From assembly GCF_002868845.1 (NCBI RefSeq), contig NZ_PKUB01000007.1, forward strand, positions 10,385 to 47,149: a stretch of 36,765 nucleotides of DNA, read 5' to 3'. The DNA comes from Desulfuromonas sp. Lineage in GTDB: Bacteria; Desulfobacterota; Desulfuromonadia; Desulfuromonadales; BM501. Position numbers and translations under genes: made by a program. This document shows, piece by piece, positions 7,303 through 16,500 of the stretch (positions within the stretch are counted from its first letter, which is position 1; the number at the start of each line of letters is the position of its first letter). The notes under the pieces are model-generated. The model was not told the DNA's origin and did no database searches. It saw only the letters and a list, made by a program, of their open reading frames with translations.

Positions 7303-9504
7303 CTAGTTGACCACGGCCCTGTGCTCCTCGGGAACCCCCTCTTTTACCAGGGGTTTTGACGAGAGGAGGTTGTCGAGGTCGTCAAGGACGGAGATGGCTT
7401 CCTGGGCGTAGGGGTCTTCCTGGATATCAGCAAGCCACTGATCGCGCTTTTCCTGCTCGCTCAGCTCCGCGTTCTTCTTTTCGTCCCCCTCGTCGGCGCC
7501 ATGTCCGTGCATGCCGGGATTTTTCTTGGCCCTCTTGGCCTTGACTTCCTCCCTCTCCTTCTTCACCTCTTCGAACTGAAGGGGCTGCAGGGTCTTCTCG
7601 CGCCGGGCCTTGGCCTCCTCGGCCTCCTTGGCGATAGTGACGAAGTCTTCGCTTTCCTTCACCCTTTCAATGCTGCGCGCCTTGACCGCTGAGAGGGCCT
7701 GAGCCGGCAGCTGCCACGGGGTATATTCGGTCGGATCGACCGTATCCCAGGGAAGGGAGAAATCGAGAAACTTTTCCCCGCTCTTGACGTGCTGCATGGT
7801 GTCGGGCAGCACGATGTCGGGAACGATGCCCCGGTATTGGGTCGACTCCCCGCTGACCCGGTAGAATTTCTGGATGGTGACCTTCATCGCGCCGAGAGGC
7901 TTGTACTTGACCATGTTGGGAAAAGGGACGCTCCGGTTCAGGTCGATCATGGACTGGACGGTGCCCTTGCCGTGGGTGTGCTCGCCGCCGATGACCACGG
8001 CCCGCCCGTAATCCTGCAGGGCGCCGGCAAGAATCTCGGAGGCCGAGGCGCTGAACTTGTTGACAAGGACGACGAGGGGTCCGTCGTAGACGATCGTCGG
8101 ATCGCGGTCCTTGAGGACCTTGATCTTCCCGTCGCTCTGTTTTACCTGGACCACGGGGCCGGACTTGATGAAGAGTCCGGTAATGGACACCGCGTCGGTC
8201 AGGGCCCCCCCGCCGTTATTTCTCAGGTCGAGGATGAGCCCTTCGATTCCCTCTCCCATCATCTTTTTCAACTCGGCCTGGACGTCGTCCGTGACATTGC
8301 GTCCCGTCCCGCCGTTCTGGGTCCCGCTGAAGTCCCGGTAGAAGGTCGGGATTTTGATATAGCCGACCCGCTCGCCGGTCTCTTCGTCTTCGATGGTGAG
8401 GCCCTTGGCGAAGGTTTCCTCGATTTGAACGACGTCCCTGACAATGGCAATAACGGCCCGGGTGCCGTCGGGATGCTTGACGGTCAGCCTGACTTCGGTT
8501 CCTTTTTTCCCCCGGATGAGACTCACGGCATCCCTTAGCCGGGTGTCGGTGATGTCAACGGGCTCCTCCTGCCCCTGGGCGACCATGACGATGATGTCCT
8601 CGGCATGGAGTTGCCCCTGGCGCGAGGCGGCGCTGCCGGGGATGATGCTCACGACCTTGATATAGCCGTCCTCCTCCCGAAGGGTGGCGCCGATCCCTTC
8701 CAGGGACCCCCTCATGCTGATGTCGAAATCCTCTTTCTGCCGCGGAGGGAGGTAGTTGGTGTGGGGGTCGAAAGCCCTGGCCACGGCGTCGAAGTAACGA
8801 TCGACGTGGTCCTTTCCCTCGTCCTTCTGCAGGCGTGAGAAAAAGTCCTCGAAGCTTTTCCGGACTTTCTCCCGGGCCTTGATGCGAAGGGCCTCGGGGG
8901 ATTCTTCCACCTCTGCATCGTCAGCGCCGTCGGTGACTTCGGATTCCTGCTGCTCGTCTTCGAGCAAATTCAGATAACGGTTCATGACCTGGTATTTGAG
9001 GATCTTCCGCCAGCGCTCCTTGAGTTCCGCATCGGTCCGGCAGAATTAAAGTTTCTCGGGGTCGGTTTCCAGGGTCTCCTTGATGTCGAACTTGAATCCC
9101 CGGTCGAGGAGTTCGCTTGTCATGGCCTGGACCTTCGGGATCCTGGCCTTCATGATGAGAGCGGCGACATTGGGGAGTTCAATCTGGGCGCGATTGAGTT
9201 CGTCGTCGATACTCTCTGAGTAGCCTTTGAGCTTCGCGACATCGTCCTGGAGAAGGAAACGCTTCTGGAAATCGAGCTGCTTCAGGTAAAGATCAAAAGC
9301 GCCCCGGGAAAGCTCGTCGTCCATCGCCTTGTGGCTGTAGTGACCCATGAGCAGGTTCTGGCGAATAATGTAGCTGAGCAACTTGGCCCGGTTGTCTTCG
9401 TAGTCGCCGGTACCGGAAAAGCCGAAGGCGCCCGCGGCGCCAAGACCGAGGAGCAGGACGAAGAGTGACAGCAGGATTTTAAGAGCATTTTTTTTCATAT
9501 TCAT
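7303..9504 (-). pseudogene. prc: tail-specific (carboxy-terminal processing) protease Prc, interrupted by in-frame TAA
   Basis: Read through, 733 codons, S41A family, periplasmic. Residues 1-30 are a Sec signal peptide (MNMKKNALKILLSLFVLLLG, then AAGAFG). The N-terminal domain has the DYEDNRAKLLSYIIRQNL segment typical of Prc. TAA at 9046-9048 (codon 153) separates DPEKL from FCRTDAELKERWRK in the same frame. The PDZ domain is at about 265-345, the S41 core follows with KFSASASEILAGALQDYGRA, catalytic Ser near 487 and Lys near 513 (HGKGTVQ), then a charged DUF3340-like tail. Prc degrades periplasmic proteins with nonpolar C-termini and trims lipoproteins or PBP3-like substrates. GAA or TAC to TAA are single transversions that would restore the frame. 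Stop codon at 7303 is TAG. Confidence 0.9.
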
Positions 9505-9964
9505 ATGGTTTCCATCCGCAATGCCGGCGGGGTTCTCCCTGACCGGAAGCCGTTCCGGTAAAAGGGACGTCTTATTGCCCGACCTCGGGCATTCCGAGGT
9601 CCGATACGGCCCTGTCCTTTGAGGAAAGGCCGGGCGTTAATCTACGCCGGTTTGTTTTTTTCAACTTGCCAATTTTACACCCAATGGGTTTCCCTGTGTA
9701 GGGTATTTTACAATTCGACCAAGATTCTTGAAAATACAGAGACTTAACAATGGTCTTCGGGGACAGTCTCCCGGTCCTGCCGAACGTTCCCGGTGAACCG
9801 GACGGCCCTTGCCGGAGCCTCGCGACAATTCGGGGGGAGTGCGGAGGAAACGAAACGGATTCGGGCCGGAGGGCCGGGCCACAGAACAATCGGACGTTTT
9901 ACCGGCACTGCGGGATGTGTCAGCTTCGTCCCAGGCGCCCCCTTCCGACCCGACTGCTGCTGCG
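9505..9964. other. 460-bp intergenic region with stem-loops upstream of prc
   Basis: No gene is supported here; open frames are GC-driven. On the prc side are two clear hairpins: ACCGGAA/TTCCGGT at 9542-9559 (4-nt loop) and GACCTCGG/CCGAGGTC at 9581-9601 (5-nt loop), plus a weaker CCTTT/AAAGG at 9616-9629. An AT-rich zone (about 9650-9750) probably carries the prc promoter, but I could not choose a convincing -35/-10 pair. Confidence 0.5.
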
Positions 9965-10336
9965 CTATGGAGCTTCGCTCAACCCTGCCTTTTCTTCCAC
10001 CTCGTAGTGGTGCAGACATTTTCTGCAGACTTTTATTTCCCGTTCCTGCCCTTCGACAAGATCATCCAGAAAAACCGGGGTAATGATCAATTCCGGTACG
10101 CCACAACAATGGCTTGGGAAGTCGATGTCATGAATCTCGATGTCCGTCAGTTCCCAATGGTGCCAAAAACCGTAATGGGTTTTGAGTTTTTGAATGATTT
10201 TCTGTTTCTCTTCATCCTGAACGGTCGCCCGGATAAAGATGGAAATGATATTTTTTGCGAAGTTGTTGAGAAAGACGAACGCCCCCGTGGCAAGGATAAT
10301 ACCGACATAGATTCTCCAGTCCTCCGGGAAGTTCAT
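9965..10336 (-). CDS. small membrane-anchored protein with C-terminal zinc-ribbon-like cysteines
   Basis: 123 aa from the ATG at 10336, which sits behind GGGGGACG; a GTG at 10369 would add 11 residues. One N-terminal membrane helix (about residues 6-26, YVGIILATGAFVFLNNF) is followed by a soluble domain containing HCCGVPE and CRKCLHHYEVE. The two Cys pairs resemble a zinc ribbon or rubredoxin-like knuckle. No family was recognised and no function is proposed. It is divergent from the FKBP gene across a repeat-containing spacer. Ends in TAG. Confidence 0.65.
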   Translation of the reverse strand: MNFPEDWRIYVGIILATGAFVFLNNFAKNIISIFIRATVQDEEKQKIIQKLKTHYGFWHHWELTDIEIHDIDFPSHCCGVPELIITPVFLDDLVEGQEREIKVCRKCLHHYEVEEKAGLSEAP

Positions 10337-10386
10337 TCCGTCCCCCTGGTTCGGCCCTTTACTTGACACTAACAGACCCTTCTGTC

Positions 10387-10451
10387 ATGGCAACCGGGCC
10401 TTTTGTGCCGGGTGGGAAGCCCGGGTTTATGGCAACCATTCGGGGTGGGAA
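10387..10451. repeat. imperfect tandem duplication in the FKBP upstream region
   Basis: The pair ATGGCAACC...GGGTGGGAA occurs twice: ATGGCAACC at 10387-10395 and 10429-10437 (42 bp apart), GGGTGGGAA at 10410-10418 and 10443-10451. The first unit can also fold, AACCGGGC with GCCCGGGTT (10392-10427). It matches no riboswitch class I know; in particular it lacks the CGCAAAGCC core of GEMM RNAs. Confidence 0.6.
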
Positions 10452-10470
10452 CGGGAATAGCCGGCCGCAG

Positions 10471-10498
10471 TTGACTTTTCCCACGACGCAGGTTATCT
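10471..10498 (+). promoter_or_regulatory. candidate promoter of the FKBP gene
   Basis: TTGACT (10471-10476), 16-bp spacer, TTATCT (10493-10498), about 40 bp upstream of the ATG at 10539. The Shine-Dalgarno is GGAAGGA, 8 bases before the start. Confidence 0.5.
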
Positions 10499-10538
10499 AA
10501 GGAGGCATTTTTTCACTTCAACCGGAAGGACACCGCGA

Positions 10539-10982
10539 ATGTACTGTGCAGCAGAGGGAGATACGGTCAAGGTCAACTACACCGGGACCCTGGCGGACGG
10601 AACCGTTTTCGACAGCACCGAGGGAAGGACACCCCTTCATTTCATCATCGGCAGGCAAGAGGTCATCGCCGGTTTCGACAGGGGCGTCATCGGCATGGTC
10701 ATGGGGGAGAAAAAGACCGTCGTCATTCCCAGCGACCTGGGCTACGGACAGAAAGAGGAGAACCTGATCGAGGAAGTCGACCGGAAGGACCTTCCGGAAG
10801 ACCTGGAACTCAAGGTCGGGGCGCAACTGGAAGTGACGCGCCAGGACGGCTCCAAATTCCTGGTCATGGTCGCAGGCGTCACCGACGACACTGCAACTCT
10901 CGACGCAAACCACCCGCTGGCGGGCCGGGACCTGACCTTCGAAGTCGAGATGCTCGAAATCACCAAGAAAGAGGCCAAGTGA
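10539..10982 (+). CDS. SlyD-like FKBP-type peptidyl-prolyl cis-trans isomerase
   Basis: 147 aa. The FKBP core opens with GDTVKVNYTGTLADGTVFDS and carries the SlyD-type insert-in-flap domain (about residues 65-125: PSDLGYGQ...GAQLEVTRQDG), then returns to the FKBP fold with HPLAGRDLTFEVEMLEI, a hallmark of SlyD/FkpA-short proteins. It acts as a cytoplasmic prolyl isomerase and chaperone. It lacks the His/Cys-rich metal-binding tail of E. coli SlyD, so a nickel role is not supported. No signal peptide. Single gene, with a VanZ-like gene convergent just beyond its stop (6-bp gap). Confidence 0.92.
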   Translation: MYCAAEGDTVKVNYTGTLADGTVFDSTEGRTPLHFIIGRQEVIAGFDRGVIGMVMGEKKTVVIPSDLGYGQKEENLIEEVDRKDLPEDLELKVGAQLEVTRQDGSKFLVMVAGVTDDTATLDANHPLAGRDLTFEVEMLEITKKEAK

Positions 10983-10988
10983 TCAAGG

Positions 10989-11399
10989 TCATTTTCTTCG
11001 GCGCCACTGAATAAAACCGACAGCAAGGATCGAACAGATCACCGCGCCGACGCTATTGGCCACGATGTCCCATCCGTCGGCATGTCGTCGGGCGGACAAG
11101 ACACCCTGCAACATTTCCGCTACGGCGCCAAAGAGTACCGCAAAGACGGCGGCGCCGGCCCAGGCCCTTGCCGGCGAGGAGGAGAACAGGGCGAACAGCC
11201 TTCCGGCCAGGAGGGCCATAAGGGCGTAAGCGCTTGCATGCTGGAGTTTATCCCAGGAAAGGATCGAGGGGACCGTAAAAGGGTCGGACGTCAGAGAAAG
11301 CCAGAGGACGGTCCCGACCCATAGACTCAGGGTGAATGCGCGAAGGACAAGGAGCTGACCGCAGGGCGCCGGGTGTACTTTTTCGCTGCACCTTTTCAT
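10989..11399 (-). CDS. VanZ-like membrane protein
   Basis: 136 aa from the ATG at 11399. The frame is open to 11792, but the upstream part crosses the terminator at 11492-11539, so it is not coding. There is no clear Shine-Dalgarno, so the start is uncertain. Four hydrophobic helices carry the VanZ-family signature: SWDKLQHASAYALMALLAG and the later GAVAEMLQGVLSARRHADGWD, then ANSVGAVI, matching the D-K..H...Y and E..Q......R..D..D..AN pattern. The family is named for a teicoplanin-resistance protein, but most members are of unknown function; no antibiotic role is implied. Lies downstream of, and on the same strand as, the alpha/beta hydrolase, separated from it by the terminator. Confidence 0.8.
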   Translation of the reverse strand: MKRCSEKVHPAPCGQLLVLRAFTLSLWVGTVLWLSLTSDPFTVPSILSWDKLQHASAYALMALLAGRLFALFSSSPARAWAGAAVFAVLFGAVAEMLQGVLSARRHADGWDIVANSVGAVICSILAVGFIQWRRRK

Positions 11400-11491
11400 G
11401 GGGGAAGCATAGCCCAAAAACTCTCTCTTACAAAGACCGGCCGCCCCGGATCCGGCAGTCCCTGCCGGACCGGTGCGCTTCAATCGATCCT

Positions 11492-11539
11492 GGACAAAAA
11501 GAAGGCCCGCCTTGAAAAAGACGGGCCTTCTTTTTGTCC
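11492..11539. terminator. strong bidirectional-type terminator
   Basis: An 18-bp perfect inverted repeat, GGACAAAAAGAAGGCCCG (11492-11509) and its complement (11522-11539), around a 12-nt loop. The A-run in one arm gives a T-run in the other, so either strand forms a GC stem with a U tract. It ends the alpha/beta-hydrolase transcript just after its stop at 11551. Confidence 0.9.
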
Positions 11540-11550
11540 GAACCTTGAAA

Positions 11551-12384
11551 TCAGGCCACTTTGGAGAGGACTTCCGGGCGCTGCCGGCAGTTTCCGAGAC
11601 TGTCGAGAAACCCGACCAGAACAGAATGAAATTCCGATGGGTTTTCAAGGTGAACAAATTGCCCCGATTCCGAAAAGAAATGTTTTTCGCACTTCGGCGG
11701 GACCGATTTGAGAAGACGGTTTTTATCACGCAAGCCCGCCTGATCCGCATCCCTTCCGACAACGAGGGTGGGCAGCAACAATCTTCCGGCATAATCAGCG
11801 AAGTCCCTTCGGTCGCGCAGCGCGATCAGGGCACTGCTCAACCCGACGGGGTCGGCCGCCTCCATGGAGGCTCGAAGACTCAGAAGCGCGGACGAGCTTC
11901 CGGCCCGGCCATTCTGCCGGTCGATCTTCTGCCATATGTCCTCGATCAGCGCCTTGGGACCCTCCTGGCGAAGGAGTTCCAACTGGCCGTCCCTGAGGAG
12001 TCTTTCCTCCTGTGAGGCCGCATGGGGCGTGGTGGCGATGAACCCGGCAGCAGCCACTTTTCGCGGATGCCGTTTCAGGAGATCGAAGACCAGGTGTCCC
12101 CCCATCCCCAGGCCGAGGAAGACCGACCGTCCAATACCGAGGTATTTCAGCAGACCGACCAGGTCGTCGACCATGGAGGACAAAGTGTACGGGCCGAGTG
12201 GAGCGCCGCTCTCCCCGAAACCCGGCAGATCGGGCACGATCACCCGGTATCCCGCATTGGCAAGGGTCTTGGCCTGCCAGCGCCACATGTCCCGATTGAA
12301 CGGGAAATCATGCAGCATCATCACCGCCGGGCCGGACCCGAAATCATCAAAGGCCATGAGAGTGCCGTTAACTTTGACTTTCAT
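11551..12384 (-). CDS. alpha/beta-hydrolase-fold protein lacking the nucleophile serine
   Basis: 277 aa from the ATG at 12384, behind GGAGGAGAAGGAC; longer in-frame starts at 12468 and 12411 are weaker. The fold is clear: VMMLHDFPFNRDMW (22-34), PDLPGFGESG (51-60), the elbow GLGMGG (91-96), the acid strand LPTLVVGRDAD (204-214), and FVHLENP with His245. In active members the elbow reads G-x-S-x-G; here residue 93 is Gly (codon GGG), at least two base changes from any Ser codon. The oxyanion motif HGFP is also HDFP. It may be a non-catalytic or altered member. Substrate unknown. Monocistronic, ended by the terminator at 11492-11539. Confidence 0.88.
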   Translation of the reverse strand: MKVKVNGTLMAFDDFGSGPAVMMLHDFPFNRDMWRWQAKTLANAGYRVIVPDLPGFGESGAPLGPYTLSSMVDDLVGLLKYLGIGRSVFLGLGMGGHLVFDLLKRHPRKVAAAGFIATTPHAASQEERLLRDGQLELLRQEGPKALIEDIWQKIDRQNGRAGSSSALLSLRASMEAADPVGLSSALIALRDRRDFADYAGRLLLPTLVVGRDADQAGLRDKNRLLKSVPPKCEKHFFSESGQFVHLENPSEFHSVLVGFLDSLGNCRQRPEVLSKVA

Positions 12385-12474
12385 CGTCCTTCTCCTCCCG
12401 TGCAAAAGGATCATGTAGCCCCGCTCCTCTACGAAGCAGAATCTATCCGTCAAAGTGGCAACATTCATACCAAT

Positions 12475-12514
12475 GTTTTATTTTTTATCGTTTTATTTTT
12501 TGTGACGTTTTATT
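12475..12514. repeat. three GTTTTATT direct repeats upstream of the hydrolase gene
   Basis: GTTTTATT at 12475-12482, 12490-12497 and 12507-12514, spaced 15 and 17 bp. Seen from the hydrolase gene they read AATAAAAC. They may be an UP-element-like AT tract or a low-complexity operator array. Confidence 0.5.
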
Positions 12515-12527
12515 GGGGACTTAGAGC

Positions 12528-12647
12528 GGCTGGAGGTTGCCAGGACGAGGCCCCATGAAAAAGCTTCTTTTTGCGGATTTGCAAGAACTGAGCGGAGGCG
12601 ACTACCCGAAGTGGAACTATATTCGATCCGTGGAACGGCCTCCAGCC
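12528..12647. ncRNA. candidate structured RNA closed by a 12-bp helix
   Basis: GGCTGGAGGTTG (12528-12539) pairs with CGGCCTCCAGCC (12636-12647): 9 consecutive Watson-Crick pairs, two G-U pairs and a closing G-C if read on the plus strand. The enclosed 96 nt can form smaller hairpins such as AAAAAG/CTTTTT. It matches neither 6S, SRP RNA, tmRNA nor a riboswitch I know. A 9-bp match in 500 bp is not rare by chance, so this is tentative. Confidence 0.25.
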
Positions 12648-12844
12648 CCTTAGCTTCCTATATTCAGACACTTACACCCCACAGGCTCCTGTATGAAAGA
12701 CATTTTGCGTTTTTGCATAACATTATTCTATTTTCGCATTTCCGCAAAAGGAGATCCCCTTTTCGGAAGGGGCAACCCTACATTGACGGTCGGAACGGAA
12801 GGCAGCGAAAAGGGCCCCGAAAACGCTGAAGGTCTGAAAAAGAA

Positions 12845-12863
12845 AAGCCGCGTTATCCGCGGC
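12845..12863 (-). terminator. rho-independent terminator of the cus-like operon
   Basis: On the minus strand, GCCGCG-GATAA-CGCGGC is followed by TTTTCTTTTT running to about 12832. It lies about 45 bp after the stop of the His/Met-rich gene. Confidence 0.8.
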
Positions 12864-12907
12864 CTTTCTCTACAACATGTTCAGCTTGTGGTAATCGGAA
12901 GGTCTGT

Positions 12908-13441
12908 TTATTGGGCCTTTTGATAGGAGAAGCTGAACTGGCGTTTTTTGCCGTCGGCCATTTTCGTCCCGACGACGATGTTGTACTCCCCGGCCTCTTT
13001 CAGGGCAAGGTCGGCACCAAAGCCTGCCCCCATCCCCATGAGCTTGGTGGGCCCGGTGGTGGTTCCGTCGGGACCGGTCACCTTGATCGCCACCAGGCCT
13101 TCAGCGAGGGCGTCTCCGCTGGCGTCATCGGTCAAAAAAACCATGAAATGATGCGTCATCGCCATGCCCATCCTGGCCATGGCGGCGCTGATGTCTTTGA
13201 GCATCCCCTTGGCGGCGACCCCGTCGACCGTATCGGTTCCGACGGGAATCATGTCACCCTTCATGGCCATTGAGTCATGCTCCATTTCGCCGTGATCGTG
13301 CCCTTCGTGCCCCATGGGCTCGGTCGCTTCCATTTTGCCGTGATCATGCCCTTCGTGCCCCTTGTGGTCCATGGCAGAGGCGACCAGGGGGAACGAGAGG
13401 ACCATCAGGGCTGCCAAAATCATCGAAAATTGTTTTTTCAT
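12908..13441 (-). CDS. His/Met-rich periplasmic metal-binding protein of the efflux operon
   Basis: 177 aa from the ATG at 13441. Residues 1-23 are a Sec signal peptide ending VASA. A metal-ligand region follows with a duplicated motif, GHEGHDHGKME (28-38) and GHEGHDHGEME (44-54), then several Met residues. The C-terminal half (about 65-177) is a beta-rich domain like those in YtkA/FixH-type or copper-chaperone proteins, with M-rich ISAAMARMGMAMTHHFMVF. It is last in the cusCBA-like operon, so it probably binds Cu(I) or Ag(I) in the periplasm for the pump, like CusF in role but not in sequence. Metal choice is inference. Ends in TAA. The duplicated motif is also visible as a DNA direct repeat near 13296-13360. 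Confidence 0.82.
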   Translation of the reverse strand: MKKQFSMILAALMVLSFPLVASAMDHKGHEGHDHGKMEATEPMGHEGHDHGEMEHDSMAMKGDMIPVGTDTVDGVAAKGMLKDISAAMARMGMAMTHHFMVFLTDDASGDALAEGLVAIKVTGPDGTTTGPTKLMGMGAGFGADLALKEAGEYNIVVGTKMADGKKRQFSFSYQKAQ

Positions 13442-13517
13442 CGTGTTCTCCTGTCTGTCGGGGTTTGGCGGATCATTCCGCGAAAATGGTTTCTTTCGTT
13501 TCGGGCCAGTTTTCACC

Positions 13518-16500
13518 TCAGGTCTCGGTCAACTCATCAATGGCGGTCGGTTCCAGGCTCTTCTCGAGCCTGCGCCCGCGCCAGAGATAGTAGATCACCG
13601 GGTAGACCATCAATTCCATAATACCACTAGTGACCACCCCGCCGACCATCGGCGCGGCGATACGCTTCATGACATCGGCCCCGGTGCCGTGACTCCACAT
13701 GATCGGCAGCAGGCCGGCGATGATAACGGCGATGGTCATTACCTTGGGCCGGATGCGCTTGACTGCGCCGTGGTGGATCGCCTGAACCAGGTCGCCCCGG
13801 GTCAGCATGCGGCCGTTGTCGCCCCACAATTTGTGGGCGAGGTCGAGGTAGAGCAGCATCACCACCCCGGTTTCGGCGTCGAGCCCCGCCAGGGCTATCA
13901 CCCCGACCCAGACCGCCACCGAGGTGTTGTAGTCGAGCAGATAGAGGAACCAAAAGGCTCCGACCAGCGAAAAAGGCACCGCGAGAAGGACGATGCCGGT
14001 CTTGACCACGCTCTTGGTGCTCATGTAAATGATAACGAAAATGATCAGTACCGTCAGCGGAATGATGACCATGAAACGTTTCTTCGCCGCCTCCATGTAC
14101 TCGAACTGGCCGCTCCAGACGATGCTGTATCCCTGGGGCAGTTCGATCTTTTCGGCGACGGCGGCCTGGGCCTGCTTGACGTAGGTGCCCACGTCGATGC
14201 CACGCAGATCGACATAGACCCATGCGGTCTGGCGTGCGTTCTAGCTCTTGATGCCGGGCGGGCCCTTTTTGAGCTCGATGCTGGCCACCTGGGAAATCGG
14301 GATATGCTTGCCGTTTTTCAGCGGCACAAGCACCCGCTCGAGGGCAGGCAGGTCGTTGCGGTAGTCTCGTTGATAGCGGACGTTGACGGGGTAGCGCTCG
14401 AGCCCCTCGACGGTCTCGGTGACGTTCATGCCGCCGATGGCGGTCTGGACAATGTCCTGCACCTCGCCGACAGTGAGGCCGTAGCGAGCCGCGGCGGCAC
14501 GGTCGACGATGAAATAGAGGTAGTTGCCGCCGACGACCCGCTCGGAAAAGGCCGACAGGGTCCCCGGCAACGTCCGCACCAGCGCCTCGATCTCTTCGCC
14601 GATACGGCTCAGGGTCTCCAGGTCGTCCCCCATCACCTTGATCCCCACCGGCGTCTTGATGCCGGTCGAAAGCATGTCGATGCGGGTCTTGATCGGCATG
14701 GTCCAGGCGTTGGTCAGGCCCGGAAACTGGATGGCGTTGTTGAACTCCTCTGTGAGCTTCCTCACCGAAATCGGCTTCAACTCCGGCCAGACCCAGCGCA
14801 GCGGCTTCTTCACCCATTCCCAGGAGTCCGACCACCCGCTGAAGAAACGGTCGGTATGCACCTTGCGCCACTGCTCCTCCGGCTTGAGCATGATGGTCGT
14901 CTCGAGCATGGAAAGGGGCGCAGGGTCCGTGGCCGTTTCGGCCCTTCCCGCCTTGCCGAAGGTGCGCTCCACCTCGGGAAAACTGGCGATGATGCGGTCG
15001 GTCTGCTGCAGGAGTTCGCGGGCCTTGGCCACCGAGATCCCCGGCAGGGTTGTCGGCATGTAGAGCAGATACCCCTCGTAAAGGGGCGGCATGAACTCGG
15101 AGCCCATCTTCGACAGAGGGTAGACGATGGAGAGGACCAGCAGCAGCGCCACGAGGAGGGTGCTTTTACGCCAGCGAAGCACCAGGTCGACAACCGGGTG
15201 GTAGAGGCGAATCAAGAGGCGGTTGATCGGGTTGGCATGCTCGGGCTTGATGCGGCCGCGAATGAACCACCCCATCAGGACCGGGACGATGGTCACCGAC
15301 AAAAGCGCGGCGGCCGCCATCGCATAGGTCTTGGTATAGGCGAGCGGCTTGAAGAGGCGCCCGGACTGCTCCTGCAATGTGAAGACCGGCACGAAGGAGA
15401 CGGTGATCACCAGGAGCGAAAAGAAGAGGGTCGGGCCGACCTCCTTGGCCGCGGCGAGGATGATCTCCCAGTGCGGCTTTTTGCCCTGATCGCGCTCGAG
15501 GTGCTTGTGGGCATTCTCGATCATGATGATTGCGGCATCGATCATCGCCCCGATGGCGATGGCGATCCCCCCGAGGCTCATGATATTGGCGTTGATCCCC
15601 TGGGCGCCCATGATGCCGAAGGCGATCAGGATTGCAACAGGGAGGGTGAAGATCGCCACCAGGGCGCTCGGCAGGTGAAAGAGGAACAGGGCGGTGACGA
15701 TGGCCACCACGATGCTCTCCTCGAGCAGCTTTTCCTTCAGGGTGTCGACGGCCCGCTCGATGAGGCCCGAGCGGTCATAGACCGTTTTGATCCTCACCCC
15801 TTCGGGGAGCCCCGCCTTGAGCTCTTCGAGCTTGCGCTTGACGTTTTCGATGGTCTCGAGGGCGTTCTCGCCGAACCGCATGACGATGATGCCGCCGACC
15901 GCCTCGCCCCGCCCGTCCAGCTCGGCCAGGCCGCGACGCAGCTCGGGGCCGATTGAAACCCGGGCAAGGTCGCGCAGCAGAATCGGCGTACCGCGACTGT
16001 CGTGGCCGACCACCACCAGTTCCAAGTCTTCGACTCCCTGGATGTAGCCGAGGCCACGGACCATGAACTCGGTCTCGGCAATCTCCACCAGGCGGCCGCC
16101 GACGTCGTTGTTGCTGCGCTGAATGGCGCGCTGGATCTGCGGGATGGTGATGTGGTAGGCGAGCAGACGGTTGGGGTCGATGGCGACCTGGTACTGCTTG
16201 ACGTACCCGCCGATGCTGGCGACTTCCGAGACCCCTTCGACGGCGGCGAGCTCGTAACGCAGGTACCAGTCCTGAATGGATCGCAGCTGCTGCAGGTCGT
16301 GACGGTCGCTCTCGAGGACGTACTCGTAGACCCAGCCGACGCCGGTAGCGTCAGGCCCCAGCGACGGCGAAACCCCGGGCGGCAGTTTGCCGGCGGCATA
16401 GTTGAGGTACTCGAGCACCCGCGAGCGGGCCCAGTAAAGATCGGTGCCGTCTTCGAAAATAATGTAGACGAAGCTGAGGCCGAAGAAGGAGTAGCCCCGC

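Larger units (their letters stand above)
12385..12907. other. 523-bp intergenic region between the hydrolase and the efflux operon
   Basis: No gene is supported here. From left to right it holds an AT-rich hydrolase upstream zone with three GTTTTATT direct repeats (12475, 12490, 12507), a long-range inverted repeat at 12528-12647 described separately, an unassigned AT-rich stretch around 12690-12750, and the terminator of the minus-strand efflux operon at 12845-12863. Confidence 0.6.

Noticed and set aside
10387-10451. GEMM-type c-di-GMP riboswitch
   Set aside because: The GGCAACC-like motif resembles part of GEMM, but the CGCAAAGCC core and receptor loop are absent.
12528-12647. 6S, SRP RNA or tmRNA
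   Set aside because: No conserved SRP GGAAGCAG-type loop, no tmRNA tag or tRNA-like end, and length and bulge layout do not match 6S.
12555-12653. A 32-codon open frame starting MKKLLFADLQEL
   Set aside because: It has no Shine-Dalgarno and lies inside the inverted-repeat region; length and composition are within chance.
13362-15956. An 864-codon open frame opposite cusA
   Set aside because: It mirrors a strongly GC-biased real gene, has no ribosome site, and its sequence is His/Asp/Gly-rich without domains. Similar full-length antisense frames lie opposite cusB (16675-18315), glgP (25535-27292) and the pyrophosphatase (33506-35272).
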